Part shown: positions 6,774-13,631 of the stretch, in pieces
How the letters are laid out: each line of letters opens with the position of its first letter
Numbering within the stretch: the first letter of the stretch is position 1
DNA from: DASSHA01 sp035693145
GTDB taxonomy: Bacteria > Chloroflexota > Limnocylindria > Limnocylindrales > CSP1-4
DNA length: 18,903 bases
Direction of reading: 5' to 3'
Assembly: GCA_035693145.1 (NCBI GenBank)
Contig: DASSHA010000164.1
Location: forward strand, 1-18,903
Made by a program: the position numbers and the translations under genes
Notes under the pieces: model-generated
Databases searched by the model: none
Told to the model about the DNA's origin: nothing
What the model saw: only the letters and a program-made list of their open reading frames with translations

Positions 6774-7567
6774 GCGTGACCGGCGACACGCCAGCGGCGG
6801 AGGCGCCGGATCGCCCCCGCCGGATCGAGACCCTTCGGGCAGACCGCGGTGCATGCCCCGATCGAGTGGCAGTCATCAATTCCGCCGGGCCCGAACGCCA
6901 CTTCGGCATGGCCCGACGGCCTGCCGTCGCGGCTGTCGCCGACGAGCGTCATCGCCCGGTTCAGCGCCGCGGGACCCAGGAACCGCCGCCCGTCGCCTGC
7001 GACCCCGCAGGCCGAGAAGCACGCCCCGCAGCTGATGCAGTCGAGCGTCGGGTCGATCGCCCGCCGCTCGTCCGACCCGGGCGGCACGACCGCGGGGGCG
7101 GCCGCTGCCGCGATCGCGGGCGCGAACGGCTCGACGCGCGCCCAGCGCTCGAAGAACGGCGCCTGGTCGACCACGAGGTCGCGAACGACCGGCAGCCCGG
7201 CGAGGGGCTCGATCCGGATCGCGCTCGCGTCCTCCGCGACGATCGCCTGGCAGGCAAGCACCGGCAGGCCGTCGACCCGGACGGTGCACGTCCCGCACGT
7301 GGCGACGCGACACGAGTAGCGGAACGCGAGCGACGGATCCCGCTGGCGCTGGATCGCGAGCAGGAGGTCGAGCACGACCGCCGGCTGCCGCCGGGGCAGG
7401 TCGAACGAACGCGTCGCCGCGGGATCGCTCCGCGCGACGGACACGCGAATGGCCGCTCCGTCCGGGCGCTCGCCGAACGGCTGGCCGAGCGCCGGGACCG
7501 GCGGGAGCGCGCGCGTCCCGACGGGGGCTTCGGGCGTGACCGGTTCGGGCGGGACCTGTTCGGTCAC
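6770..7567 (-). CDS. sdhB: Succinate dehydrogenase-like iron-sulfur subunit
   Basis: A 265-residue three-cluster iron-sulfur protein that carries electrons from the flavoprotein to the haem/quinone anchor. The [2Fe-2S] ligands are Cys86, 91, 94 and 106 in CRVATCGTC...C. The C-terminal domain has CISCGACFSAC (177-187) and CHSIGACTAVCPKG (233-246). By family pattern Cys177, 180, 183 and 243 hold [4Fe-4S] and Cys187, 233 and 239 hold [3Fe-4S]. FLGPAALNRA and DSRDGR between them are also typical. An N-terminal, Pro-rich extension of about 35 residues precedes the ferredoxin domain. GTG at 7567 is preferred because it overlaps the E2 stop by 4 bases like its neighbours; GTG at 7576 is possible. 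All cluster ligands are intact. Confidence 0.9.
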   Translation of the reverse strand: MTEQVPPEPVTPEAPVGTRALPPVPALGQPFGERPDGAAIRVSVARSDPAATRSFDLPRRQPAVVLDLLLAIQRQRDPSLAFRYSCRVATCGTCTVRVDGLPVLACQAIVAEDASAIRIEPLAGLPVVRDLVVDQAPFFERWARVEPFAPAIAAAAAPAVVPPGSDERRAIDPTLDCISCGACFSACGVAGDGRRFLGPAALNRAMTLVGDSRDGRPSGHAEVAFGPGGIDDCHSIGACTAVCPKGLDPAGAIRRLRRWRVAGHA

Positions 7568-8259
7568 CCGGCCCACGTCGGTACTTCGAGCCGGGCCTTG
7601 AGCCGGCCCAGGAAGCGCGCACCGACGGCGCCGTCGACTGCCCGGTGGTCGGCGCTCAGCGTCATCGTCGTCATGGTTCGGACGGCGACCGTGCCGTCCA
7701 CCACGCGCGGCCGCGGCTCGCCGCGCCCGACGGCCAGGATCCCGACCTGGGGCGGGTTGATGATCGCCGCGAACTGGGTGATCGGGAACATCCCGAGGTT
7801 CGTGAGGGTGAACGTCGCCTCCGTCATCTCGCGAGAGCGGAGTCGACCCGCACGCGCGCGCGTCGTGAGGTCGCGCAACGCGTCGGCGAGGCCTGCGAGG
7901 TCACGCTCGGCGGAGTCGACGAGGGCCGGGGCGATGAGCCCGTCATCGAGGGCGATCGCCACGCCGATCGTCGGCTCGTCGATGAGCTCCGGCCCGGCGT
8001 CCGTCCACCACGCGTTGAGGGCGGGCTCCTCCGGCAGCGTGAGCACGAGGGCACGCACGAGCAGCGCCGTGAGCGTGATCCGCTCCTCACGCGGACGGCC
8101 GGCGTTGAGCCGGTCGAGGACGGAGAGCGCGTCGTCGATCCCGGCCTCGGCGGTCAGGTAGATGTGCGGCGCATGCTGCTTGCTCTGCGTCATCCGTCGC
8201 GCGATTGCCGAGCGCATCGGCGAGAGCGGCACGACGCGACGGCCGGGAGCGTCCGTCAC
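7564..8259 (-). CDS. 2-oxoacid dehydrogenase E2 acyltransferase, catalytic domain only
   Basis: A 231-residue protein equal to the catalytic (CAT-like) domain of E2 acyltransferases, which transfer an acyl group from lipoyl-lysine to CoA. Seen: an opening VVPLSPMRSAIARRMTQSK (9-27), the usual start of the catalytic domain; TLTNLGMF (151-158); and the active-site DHRAVDG (204-210) with His205 and Asp209. The lipoyl domain and the peripheral-subunit-binding domain that normally precede it are absent; a lipoyl protein is encoded just upstream as a separate gene. GTG 8259 starts 3 bases after that gene's stop. It overlaps sdhB by 4 bases. How it docks to E1 or E3 without the binding domain is unclear. 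The acyl group is unknown. Confidence 0.9.
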   Translation of the reverse strand: MTDAPGRRVVPLSPMRSAIARRMTQSKQHAPHIYLTAEAGIDDALSVLDRLNAGRPREERITLTALLVRALVLTLPEEPALNAWWTDAGPELIDEPTIGVAIALDDGLIAPALVDSAERDLAGLADALRDLTTRARAGRLRSREMTEATFTLTNLGMFPITQFAAIINPPQVGILAVGRGEPRPRVVDGTVAVRTMTTMTLSADHRAVDGAVGARFLGRLKARLEVPTWAG

Positions 8260-8262
8260 GGC

Positions 8263-8505
8263 CTACGACCCGTCGTCGAGCCAGCCGATGACGTCGCCGA
8301 CCGGCACGTCCTCGCCCGCCGGGTGGACGATCTCGACGAGCGTCCCCGCGGCAAGCGCCTCCATCTCGACGGTGGCCTTCTCCGTCTCGATCTCGGCAAT
8401 CACCTCGCCGCGCGCGACGGCGTCGCCGACCTGCTTGGTCCAGGCCGCGATCCGGCCCGTCTCCATGTCGTATCCGAGCTGCGAGAGCTCGATCGGGATG
8501 CGCAT
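8263..8505 (-). CDS. Free-standing lipoyl-carrier domain protein
   Basis: An 80-residue biotinyl/lipoyl-attachment domain and nothing else. The lipoylation site is in EIETEKATVEM (38-48), with Lys43 as acceptor; ETEKAxVE is the lipoyl type, whereas biotin domains usually have MKM. The hallmark early GYDMETGRIAAWTKQVGDAV and late AGEDVPVGDVIGWL segments complete one full domain. It probably serves as the swinging arm for the neighbouring E1 and E2 proteins, replacing the N-terminal domain of a normal E2. ATG 8505 follows a strong GGAGG site. It is too small to be anything but a carrier; a glycine-cleavage H protein is unlikely because it lacks that family's longer flanks. Confidence 0.92.
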   Translation of the reverse strand: MRIPIELSQLGYDMETGRIAAWTKQVGDAVARGEVIAEIETEKATVEMEALAAGTLVEIVHPAGEDVPVGDVIGWLDDGS

Positions 8506-8510
8506 CGACT

Positions 8511-8515
8511 CCTCC
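8511..8515 (-). promoter_or_regulatory. Strong Shine-Dalgarno site of the lipoyl protein
   Basis: GGAGG (within GGAGGAG) lies 5 bases before the ATG at 8505. It is the strongest ribosome site seen in the 13-gene run and stands out where most neighbours rely on overlapping stop/start codons. It may raise output of the carrier relative to its neighbours. Confidence 0.6.
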
Positions 8516-8525
8516 GTTGGGCCCG

Positions 8526-9566
8526 TCAGGAGACCTGAAGGACGACCTTGCCACGGTTCTGGCGTTCGAGGAGCAGCCGGTAGGCATCGGCTGCACGTTC
8601 GAGCGGCAGGACCGCATGGACGTTCGGTCGGACGGCGCCTCGACCGACGAGCTCGAACGCGTCGGCGAACGACGCGAGGCTGGAGCCAGAGCTGCCGATC
8701 AGGCTGATCCGGTTGCGATAGAGCCAGTTGAGGTCGAGCGGCACCGACGGCGCCGCGTGGCTGCCGCAGGCGACGGCACGGGCGCGCCGGCCGAGCGCGC
8801 GCAGCGCCTCCTGCCAGACGGCGGGGTTGCCGACGCTCTCGACGTAGATCGCGACGCCGTCCGGGCCCGCGAGCTCGCGAACATGGCCGCTGAACGCCGG
8901 CTCGCTGGCGTAATCGATGACCGCCTCGACGTCGAGCGATCGTGCCCACTCGACGGTCGCAGGCGAGCCGGCCAGCGCGATGACCCGAGCGCCGAGCAGC
9001 CGCGCGACCTGGACCGCCGCGGAGCCGATCGAGCCGCCCGCGCCGCTCACGAGGACGACCTCGCCCGGCCGGAGCCGGGCTCGCTCGCGGAGCATGAGGA
9101 GCGCGACGGGGGCGGCATGCGCGAGCGCCGTTCCGCCGACGAAGTCGAGCCCGTCGGGCAGGCGGGCGACGTTCGAACGCGGCACCGTGATGAGCTCGGC
9201 GAACCCACCGGGGCGGTCGACGCCGATGTTCACGAGGTGCGCGCAGGCGTCGTCGTCGCCCGACAGGCAGAAGCGGCACGTTCCGCAGGCGATGCTCGGC
9301 TTGACCACGACCCGGTCGCCGGGGGCGAGATCACGGACCTCAGCGCCGACGCGCTCCACCTCGCCCGCCGGGTCGAGACCGAGGATCTGCGGCAGGCTGA
9401 CCCGTCCACCGATCCCCCGATGGAGCATGACGTCGACGTCCATCCGGTTGGCGCCGACGGTCCGGACGCGGATGAGGACCTCGTCGGGTGCGGGCTCGGG
9501 AGCCGGGAGGTCGACGAGTTCGAGGTGCTCGGGGCCGCCGAAGGCCGTCAACGCGAGCGCACGCAT
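8526..9566 (-). CDS. Medium-chain dehydrogenase/reductase, quinone reductase-like with structural zinc only
   Basis: A 346-residue MDR-superfamily oxidoreductase expected to use NAD(P)H. Seen: a GroES-like N-domain, then CGTCRFC...C (Cys94, 97, 100 and 108), the four-cysteine structural zinc lobe of alcohol dehydrogenases, and the Rossmann motif SGAGGSIGSAAVQVA (174-188). The catalytic zinc ligands are not conserved: the position of the usual Cys (GxCGTD) is GANRMD (38-43) and the usual GHE is GLDPAG (63-68). The chemistry is therefore more likely quinone/enoyl reductase-like than zinc alcohol dehydrogenase. It sits in the operon between the second E1beta (22-base gap) and the lipoyl gene (20-base gap). 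It is not a dihydrolipoamide dehydrogenase and cannot stand in for E3. Confidence 0.85.
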   Translation of the reverse strand: MRALALTAFGGPEHLELVDLPAPEPAPDEVLIRVRTVGANRMDVDVMLHRGIGGRVSLPQILGLDPAGEVERVGAEVRDLAPGDRVVVKPSIACGTCRFCLSGDDDACAHLVNIGVDRPGGFAELITVPRSNVARLPDGLDFVGGTALAHAAPVALLMLRERARLRPGEVVLVSGAGGSIGSAAVQVARLLGARVIALAGSPATVEWARSLDVEAVIDYASEPAFSGHVRELAGPDGVAIYVESVGNPAVWQEALRALGRRARAVACGSHAAPSVPLDLNWLYRNRISLIGSSGSSLASFADAFELVGRGAVRPNVHAVLPLERAADAYRLLLERQNRGKVVLQVS

Positions 9567-9588
9567 CGGACCGCGTTCAGGCCGTCCG

Positions 9589-10575
9589 TCAGCCGACGGG
9601 CCGGCGCGCCTCGACGATCGAACGGACCGCGGCCACGATCTTCGCCTCGTTCGGCTCCACCGCCTCCTCGAGCGGCCGGCTGAACGGGATCGGGACGTCC
9701 TCGGTGACGACCCGACGGATCGGCGCACGGAGCTCGTCGAACGCCTCCTCGGCGACGATCGCGGCAATCTCGGCGCCGACCCCGCAGCTCCGATGGCACT
9801 CGTCGACGACGACGAGCCGGTGCGTCCGGCCGACCGATTCGAGGATCGCGACGCGGTCGAGCGGGACGATGGTCCGCGGATCCACGACCTCGGCATCGAT
9901 GCCGTCGGCGGCGAGGCTCTCGGCGGCGGCGAGCGCGCGCTGGACCATCAGCGACGTCGCGACGATCGTGACGTCGCGGCCGCGGCGCTTGACGTCGGCG
10001 ACGCCGAGCGGGATCGTCTCCGGCTCGTCGGGCAGCTCGCCCGTGACGTCGAACAGCCGGACATGGTCGGCCCAGATGACCGGGTCGTCGGATTCGACCG
10101 CTGCCCGGATGAGGCCACGGACATCGCGCGGCGTGGACGGCGTGACGATCTGGAGCCCGGGGGTGTTCATGAGCATCGCCTGGGGGCTGTGCGAATGCTG
10201 CGCCGCACCGCCGCCGCGGACCCCGTGGTTGATGTGGATGACGAGGGGGACCGCGGTCTGGCCGCCCGTCATGTAGCGGATGTTCGCGGCCTCGTTCACG
10301 ACCTGGCTGAAGGCCTGGAAGATGAAGCTCGCCGTCGCGACGTCGACGATCGGGCGAAGGCCGCTGATCGCGGCACCGATCCCCGTACCGACGTAGCCGA
10401 CCTCGGCGATCGGCGGGTCCCAGACGCGATCGGGAAACGCCTCGCGCAGCTCGACCGTGAGCGAGCGATGACGGGTCAGGCCGAAGAAGTACTGGCCCAT
10501 GAGGAAGACGCGGGGGTCGTCGGCGAGCGATTCGCGCAGCCCGCGCGCCATGCCCTCGGCGTAGGTCGCCTCCAC
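9589..10575 (-). CDS. 2-oxoacid dehydrogenase E1 beta subunit, second pair
   Basis: A 328-residue E1beta protein of the pyruvate/branched-chain/acetoin dehydrogenase type, which with E1alpha forms the thiamine-diphosphate heterotetramer that decarboxylates a 2-oxoacid. Seen: TYAEGMARGL (4-13), PPIAEVG (54-60) with the conserved catalytic Glu58, SGLRPIVDVATASF (71-84), RYMTGGQ (100-106), AQHSHSPQAM (125-134) and the C-terminal transketolase domain (about 195-325). The usual GED near residue 28 is GQY, and the segment around it departs from E1beta of the first pair. GTG 10575, one base after the E1alpha stop, gives the normal VEATYAE N-terminus; the next in-frame ATG would cut the first strand. 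Confidence 0.88.
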   Translation of the reverse strand: MEATYAEGMARGLRESLADDPRVFLMGQYFFGLTRHRSLTVELREAFPDRVWDPPIAEVGYVGTGIGAAISGLRPIVDVATASFIFQAFSQVVNEAANIRYMTGGQTAVPLVIHINHGVRGGGAAQHSHSPQAMLMNTPGLQIVTPSTPRDVRGLIRAAVESDDPVIWADHVRLFDVTGELPDEPETIPLGVADVKRRGRDVTIVATSLMVQRALAAAESLAADGIDAEVVDPRTIVPLDRVAILESVGRTHRLVVVDECHRSCGVGAEIAAIVAEEAFDELRAPIRRVVTEDVPIPFSRPLEEAVEPNEAKIVAAVRSIVEARRPVG

Positions 10576-10576
10576 C

Positions 10577-11656
10577 TCAGGCCTCCGCCGCGGCGGGACG
10601 GCCGACCGGTCGCGGACCGACGGCGGCGTTGACTCGCGGGTCGCCGAACACGTCGGCGTACGCCGCCGACGTCGCGGGGAACGGGCTCTCGAGCGCGAAC
10701 GCCACTGCGGCATCCATCTCGGCGCTCGCCGCTTCGTCGAGGGCGACGACGTCCTCGTGCGCGACCCCGGCCGCGACGAGCTCGCGCACGTAGCGCAGGA
10801 GCGCGTCCTGGCCGCCGATCCAGGTCCGGTGGGCTTCGGGGATCCCGGCCTCGTCCCACGCGAAGGGGACCTCCGTCCGACCGGTCACGAGCTGCGGCCA
10901 GAGCGGGCGACTGCCCGGCCACCGGACGGTCTGGGCCTCGAGGAACGTGGGACCGCCCCCGCCGCGCGCCCGCTCGATCGCGGCCGTCATCGCCTCGTGG
11001 ACGGCGGCGGCGTCGGTCCCGTCGACGACGGACGTCGGGATCCCGAACGGCGTCACGAGATCGACGAGGCGGGCGCTCGCGAGCGTCGAGGACGGGTATT
11101 CGTTCGCCTTCTGGCCGAGCGCCTCGAGGCTGTTGTTCTCGCACAGGAAGATGACCGGCAGCTGGCGCAGCGCCGCGATGTTCGCGGCCTCGTGCCAGGC
11201 GCCCTCCTCGAGCGCCCCATCGCCGAAGAGACAGACGCTGACCCGATCGAGCCCGAGCTCGCGGAAGGCGAACGCGGAGCCGACGGCGATCGGCAGCGGT
11301 CCGCCGACGCTCGAGCTGGTCGTGGGGAAGCCGTGAGCCGTCGAGGCGAGGTGGAGCGTGCCGCCCTTTCCCCCGTTCGTGCCGCTCGATCGGCCGAGGA
11401 TCTCGGCGAGCATCCGCGCCGGGTCGACGCCGCGGGCGATGAGGTGGCCGTGATTGCGGTGCGTCGTGTACGTGACGTCGCCGTCGCCGAGCAGCGCGAG
11501 CGCCGGCACGCCGGTGGCCTCCTGCCCGACGTAAACGTGGAAGTGGCCGACGTCGTGCGTCGCCGCGAGCTCGATGAGCGCCTCCTCGAAGCGGCGGATC
11601 CGGAGCATCGTCGCCAGCTGCGAGAGCTGCTCGGAGCGCGCGATCGGGGGCAGCAT
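10577..11656 (-). CDS. 2-oxoacid dehydrogenase E1 alpha subunit, second pair
   Basis: A 359-residue E1alpha protein. It has the E1alpha dehydrogenase domain with HRNHGHLIARG (66-76), SSGTNGGKGGTLHL (90-103) and the thiamine-diphosphate motif from GDGALEEG (145-152) to CENN (172-175). It has a longer C-terminal tail (about 335-359) ending in a Pro/Ala/Arg-rich stretch. The GTNGGKGGTLHL block differs from the SGYGKGKGGSMHL of the first E1alpha, so the two are old paralogues rather than a recent copy. Its ATG shares one base with the stop of E1beta of the first pair (TGATG). It should pair with the E1beta that follows it. The 2-oxoacid is not known. Confidence 0.9.
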   Translation of the reverse strand: MLPPIARSEQLSQLATMLRIRRFEEALIELAATHDVGHFHVYVGQEATGVPALALLGDGDVTYTTHRNHGHLIARGVDPARMLAEILGRSSGTNGGKGGTLHLASTAHGFPTTSSSVGGPLPIAVGSAFAFRELGLDRVSVCLFGDGALEEGAWHEAANIAALRQLPVIFLCENNSLEALGQKANEYPSSTLASARLVDLVTPFGIPTSVVDGTDAAAVHEAMTAAIERARGGGGPTFLEAQTVRWPGSRPLWPQLVTGRTEVPFAWDEAGIPEAHRTWIGGQDALLRYVRELVAAGVAHEDVVALDEAASAEMDAAVAFALESPFPATSAAYADVFGDPRVNAAVGPRPVGRPAAAEA

Positions 11657-12681
11657 CAGGCGGTTCGTCCGTTTCGTGAGGCGCGCCCCACCGCCCGCCG
11701 GGCCGCGTCGGCGATGGCCGCCGCGTCGGGCACGTAGCGGGCCTCGAGCGCGGGCGCCGCGGGCACCGGCGCGAACGGGGCGCCGACGCGCTCGACCGGT
11801 GCCGCGAGCTCGTCGAACAGCTCGTTGCCGATCGTCGCCGCGATCTCGGCGCCGAGCCCACCGAAGACGACGGCCTCGTGCGCCACGACCGCACGCCGCG
11901 TCCGGCGAACCGAATCGAGGATCGTCGGCACGTCGAGCGGCTGGAGGCTGCGCAGGTCGATGACCTCGGCCTCGATCCCGTCGGTCGCCAGTCGTTCCGC
12001 GGCCTCGAGCGCGGTCTGGGCCATGCGCGAGTAGCTGAGCAACGTCACGTCGCGGCCCGGACGGCGGACGACGGCGCGGCCGATGGGGACGATCCCGGCC
12101 TCGGTCGTATCGACCGGGCCGCGGCCCCAGTAGAGGGCACGGTGCTCGATGACGATGACGGGGTCGGGATCGGCGATCGCCGCGCGCAGGAGCCCGTATG
12201 CGTCGGCCGGCGTGGAGGCCGCAACGACCTTGAGCCCTGGGACGTGCGCGAACCATGCCTCCAGGCTCTGGCTGTGGTGCGCCCCGAAGGCGCCAGAGGC
12301 ACCGCCCTGGACCCGGATGGTCAGCGGGATCGAGAGCTGGCCGCCGGACATGTAGCGGAGCTTCGCCGCGTGGTTGATGAGCTGGTCCATGGCGAGCGTC
12401 GCGAAGTCGATGAACATGATCTCGACGATCGGCCGCAGGCCCATCGCCGCCGCGCCGACAGCGAGCCCGACGACGGTCCCCTCGCTGATCGGGGTGTTCC
12501 GAACACGGTCCTCGCCGAACGCCTCCGCGAGCCCCTTCGTCGCGCCGAACGGCCCGCCGACGGTCACGTCCTCGCCGAGGATGACGACCGCGTCGTCGGC
12601 CGCGAGCTCGGCCCGGAGCGCTTCGCGGATCGCGTCGATCGTCCGCAGCTCGGTCGTCGCGACCTCCGCGCCGGCCGTCAT
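11656..12681 (-). CDS. 2-oxoacid dehydrogenase E1 beta subunit, first pair (acetoin/pyruvate type)
   Basis: A 341-residue E1beta protein. Seen: VVILGEDVTVGGPFGATKGL (32-51), NTPISEG (62-68) with catalytic Glu67, GLRPIVEIMFIDF (81-93), RYMSGGQ (109-115), HHSQSLEAWF (135-144) and the C-terminal domain with IDLRSLQPLD (241-250), a standard E1beta block that positions partner subunits. These match the acetoin- or pyruvate-dehydrogenase beta subunits closely. ATG 12681 overlaps the stop of the preceding E1alpha (ATGA), and the two will form the first E1 heterotetramer. Start choice is supported by this overlap. The substrate could be pyruvate, acetoin, a branched 2-oxoacid or a pathway-specific intermediate. 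Confidence 0.92.
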   Translation of the reverse strand: MTAGAEVATTELRTIDAIREALRAELAADDAVVILGEDVTVGGPFGATKGLAEAFGEDRVRNTPISEGTVVGLAVGAAAMGLRPIVEIMFIDFATLAMDQLINHAAKLRYMSGGQLSIPLTIRVQGGASGAFGAHHSQSLEAWFAHVPGLKVVAASTPADAYGLLRAAIADPDPVIVIEHRALYWGRGPVDTTEAGIVPIGRAVVRRPGRDVTLLSYSRMAQTALEAAERLATDGIEAEVIDLRSLQPLDVPTILDSVRRTRRAVVAHEAVVFGGLGAEIAATIGNELFDELAAPVERVGAPFAPVPAAPALEARYVPDAAAIADAARRAVGRASRNGRTA

Positions 12682-13631
12682 GCGTACACGTCCCTGGTCA
12701 GCTCGTCGGCGTTCGGAGGTGGCGCCGCGAGGACGGCTGCAGCCGCCTCCTCGACCCGCGCCCGGACGCGCGCCTCGATCGCGTCGATCGCGCCGGCGTC
12801 GCCGGAGCCGTCGGCGGCGAGCCGTTCGCGCATGCGTTCGATCGGGTCCTTCGCCTTCCAGTCCGCGAGCTCGGCGAGCTCGCGGTACTTCGCCGGATCG
12901 CCTTCGTAGTGGCCGCGCAGCCGGTAGGTCAGGCACTCGACGAACGTCGGGCCGTCGCCGCGCCGCGCGCGCTCCACGGCGTCACTCGCGGCCGCCCGGA
13001 CGGCGTCGAGGTCGTTGCCGTCGATCGTCGAGCTCGGCATCCCGTACGTCGCGGCGTAGGCCGCCAGCCGCTCGACCTTCGTGTGCGAGGACAGCGGTGT
13101 GAACTCGGCGTAGCCGTTGTTCTCGCAGACGAACACGACGGGCAGCGCCCAGAGCGAGGCGAGGTTGAGCGATTCGTGGAACGGCCCGGTCTGGCCCGCG
13201 CCGTCGCCGAAGAACGCGACGGCGACCGCATCGGAGCCGCGCTGGCGCGCCGCGAATGCCGCTCCGAGCGCGAGCGGGATGTTGCCGGCGACGACGCCGG
13301 TCGCGGTGACGAACCCGGCGTCGGCCGCGACGAGGTGCATCGAGCCGCCCTTGCCCTTGCCGTAGCCGCTCGCGCGACCGGCGATCTCGGCCAGCTCGCG
13401 GACGGGATCGGCGCCCTTCGCGAGCGCGTGGGCATGCGCACGGTGGCCGCCGAAGACGGCGTCATCGGGCCGCAGCACGCTGCAGACGCCGACCGCGACC
13501 GCCTCCTGGCCGATGCCGAGGTGGAGGAGCCCCGCCACCTTGCCGCGTGCATAGAGCTCCGAGACCTTCTCCTCGAACGCGCGGATGAGGAGCATCCGCT
13601 CGAGGAGCTCGAGCGGCGCGTCGTCCGTCAC
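12678..13631 (-). CDS. 2-oxoacid dehydrogenase E1 alpha subunit, first pair (acetoin/pyruvate type)
   Basis: A 317-residue E1alpha protein with the standard order: RAFEEKV (17-23), GLLHLGIGQEA (34-44), GHRAHAHALAKG (62-73), GRASGYGKGKGGSMHL (85-100), GNIPLALGAA (116-125), and the thiamine-diphosphate motif from GDGAGQTG (142-149) to CENN (169-172). Then comes YRLRGHYEGDP (236-246), the conserved substrate-loop region of the acetoin/pyruvate dehydrogenase alpha family. GTG 13631 overlaps the hyuB stop by 4 bases and gives the normal N-terminus. Length is typical of the short bacterial E1alpha group (TPP-dependent acetoin dehydrogenase-like). It pairs with the E1beta gene that overlaps its end. 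Confidence 0.92.
   Translation of the reverse strand: MTDDAPLELLERMLLIRAFEEKVSELYARGKVAGLLHLGIGQEAVAVGVCSVLRPDDAVFGGHRAHAHALAKGADPVRELAEIAGRASGYGKGKGGSMHLVAADAGFVTATGVVAGNIPLALGAAFAARQRGSDAVAVAFFGDGAGQTGPFHESLNLASLWALPVVFVCENNGYAEFTPLSSHTKVERLAAYAATYGMPSSTIDGNDLDAVRAAASDAVERARRGDGPTFVECLTYRLRGHYEGDPAKYRELAELADWKAKDPIERMRERLAADGSGDAGAIDAIEARVRARVEEAAAAVLAAPPPNADELTRDVYA

Noticed and set aside
5517..6779. Plus-strand 420-residue frame opposite the flavoprotein
   Set aside because: No recognisable domain; the opposite strand carries FAD-binding motifs over its whole length.
8263..9566. MDR dehydrogenase as the missing E3 (dihydrolipoamide dehydrogenase) of the complex
   Set aside because: E3 is a two-dinucleotide flavoprotein with a redox-active CxxxxC; this protein has an MDR fold with structural zinc cysteines and no FAD motif.
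8917..10632. Plus-strand 571-residue frame opposite the MDR and E1beta genes
   Set aside because: It spans parts of two real genes, is Asp/Arg-rich and has no motif; a shadow of biased codons.
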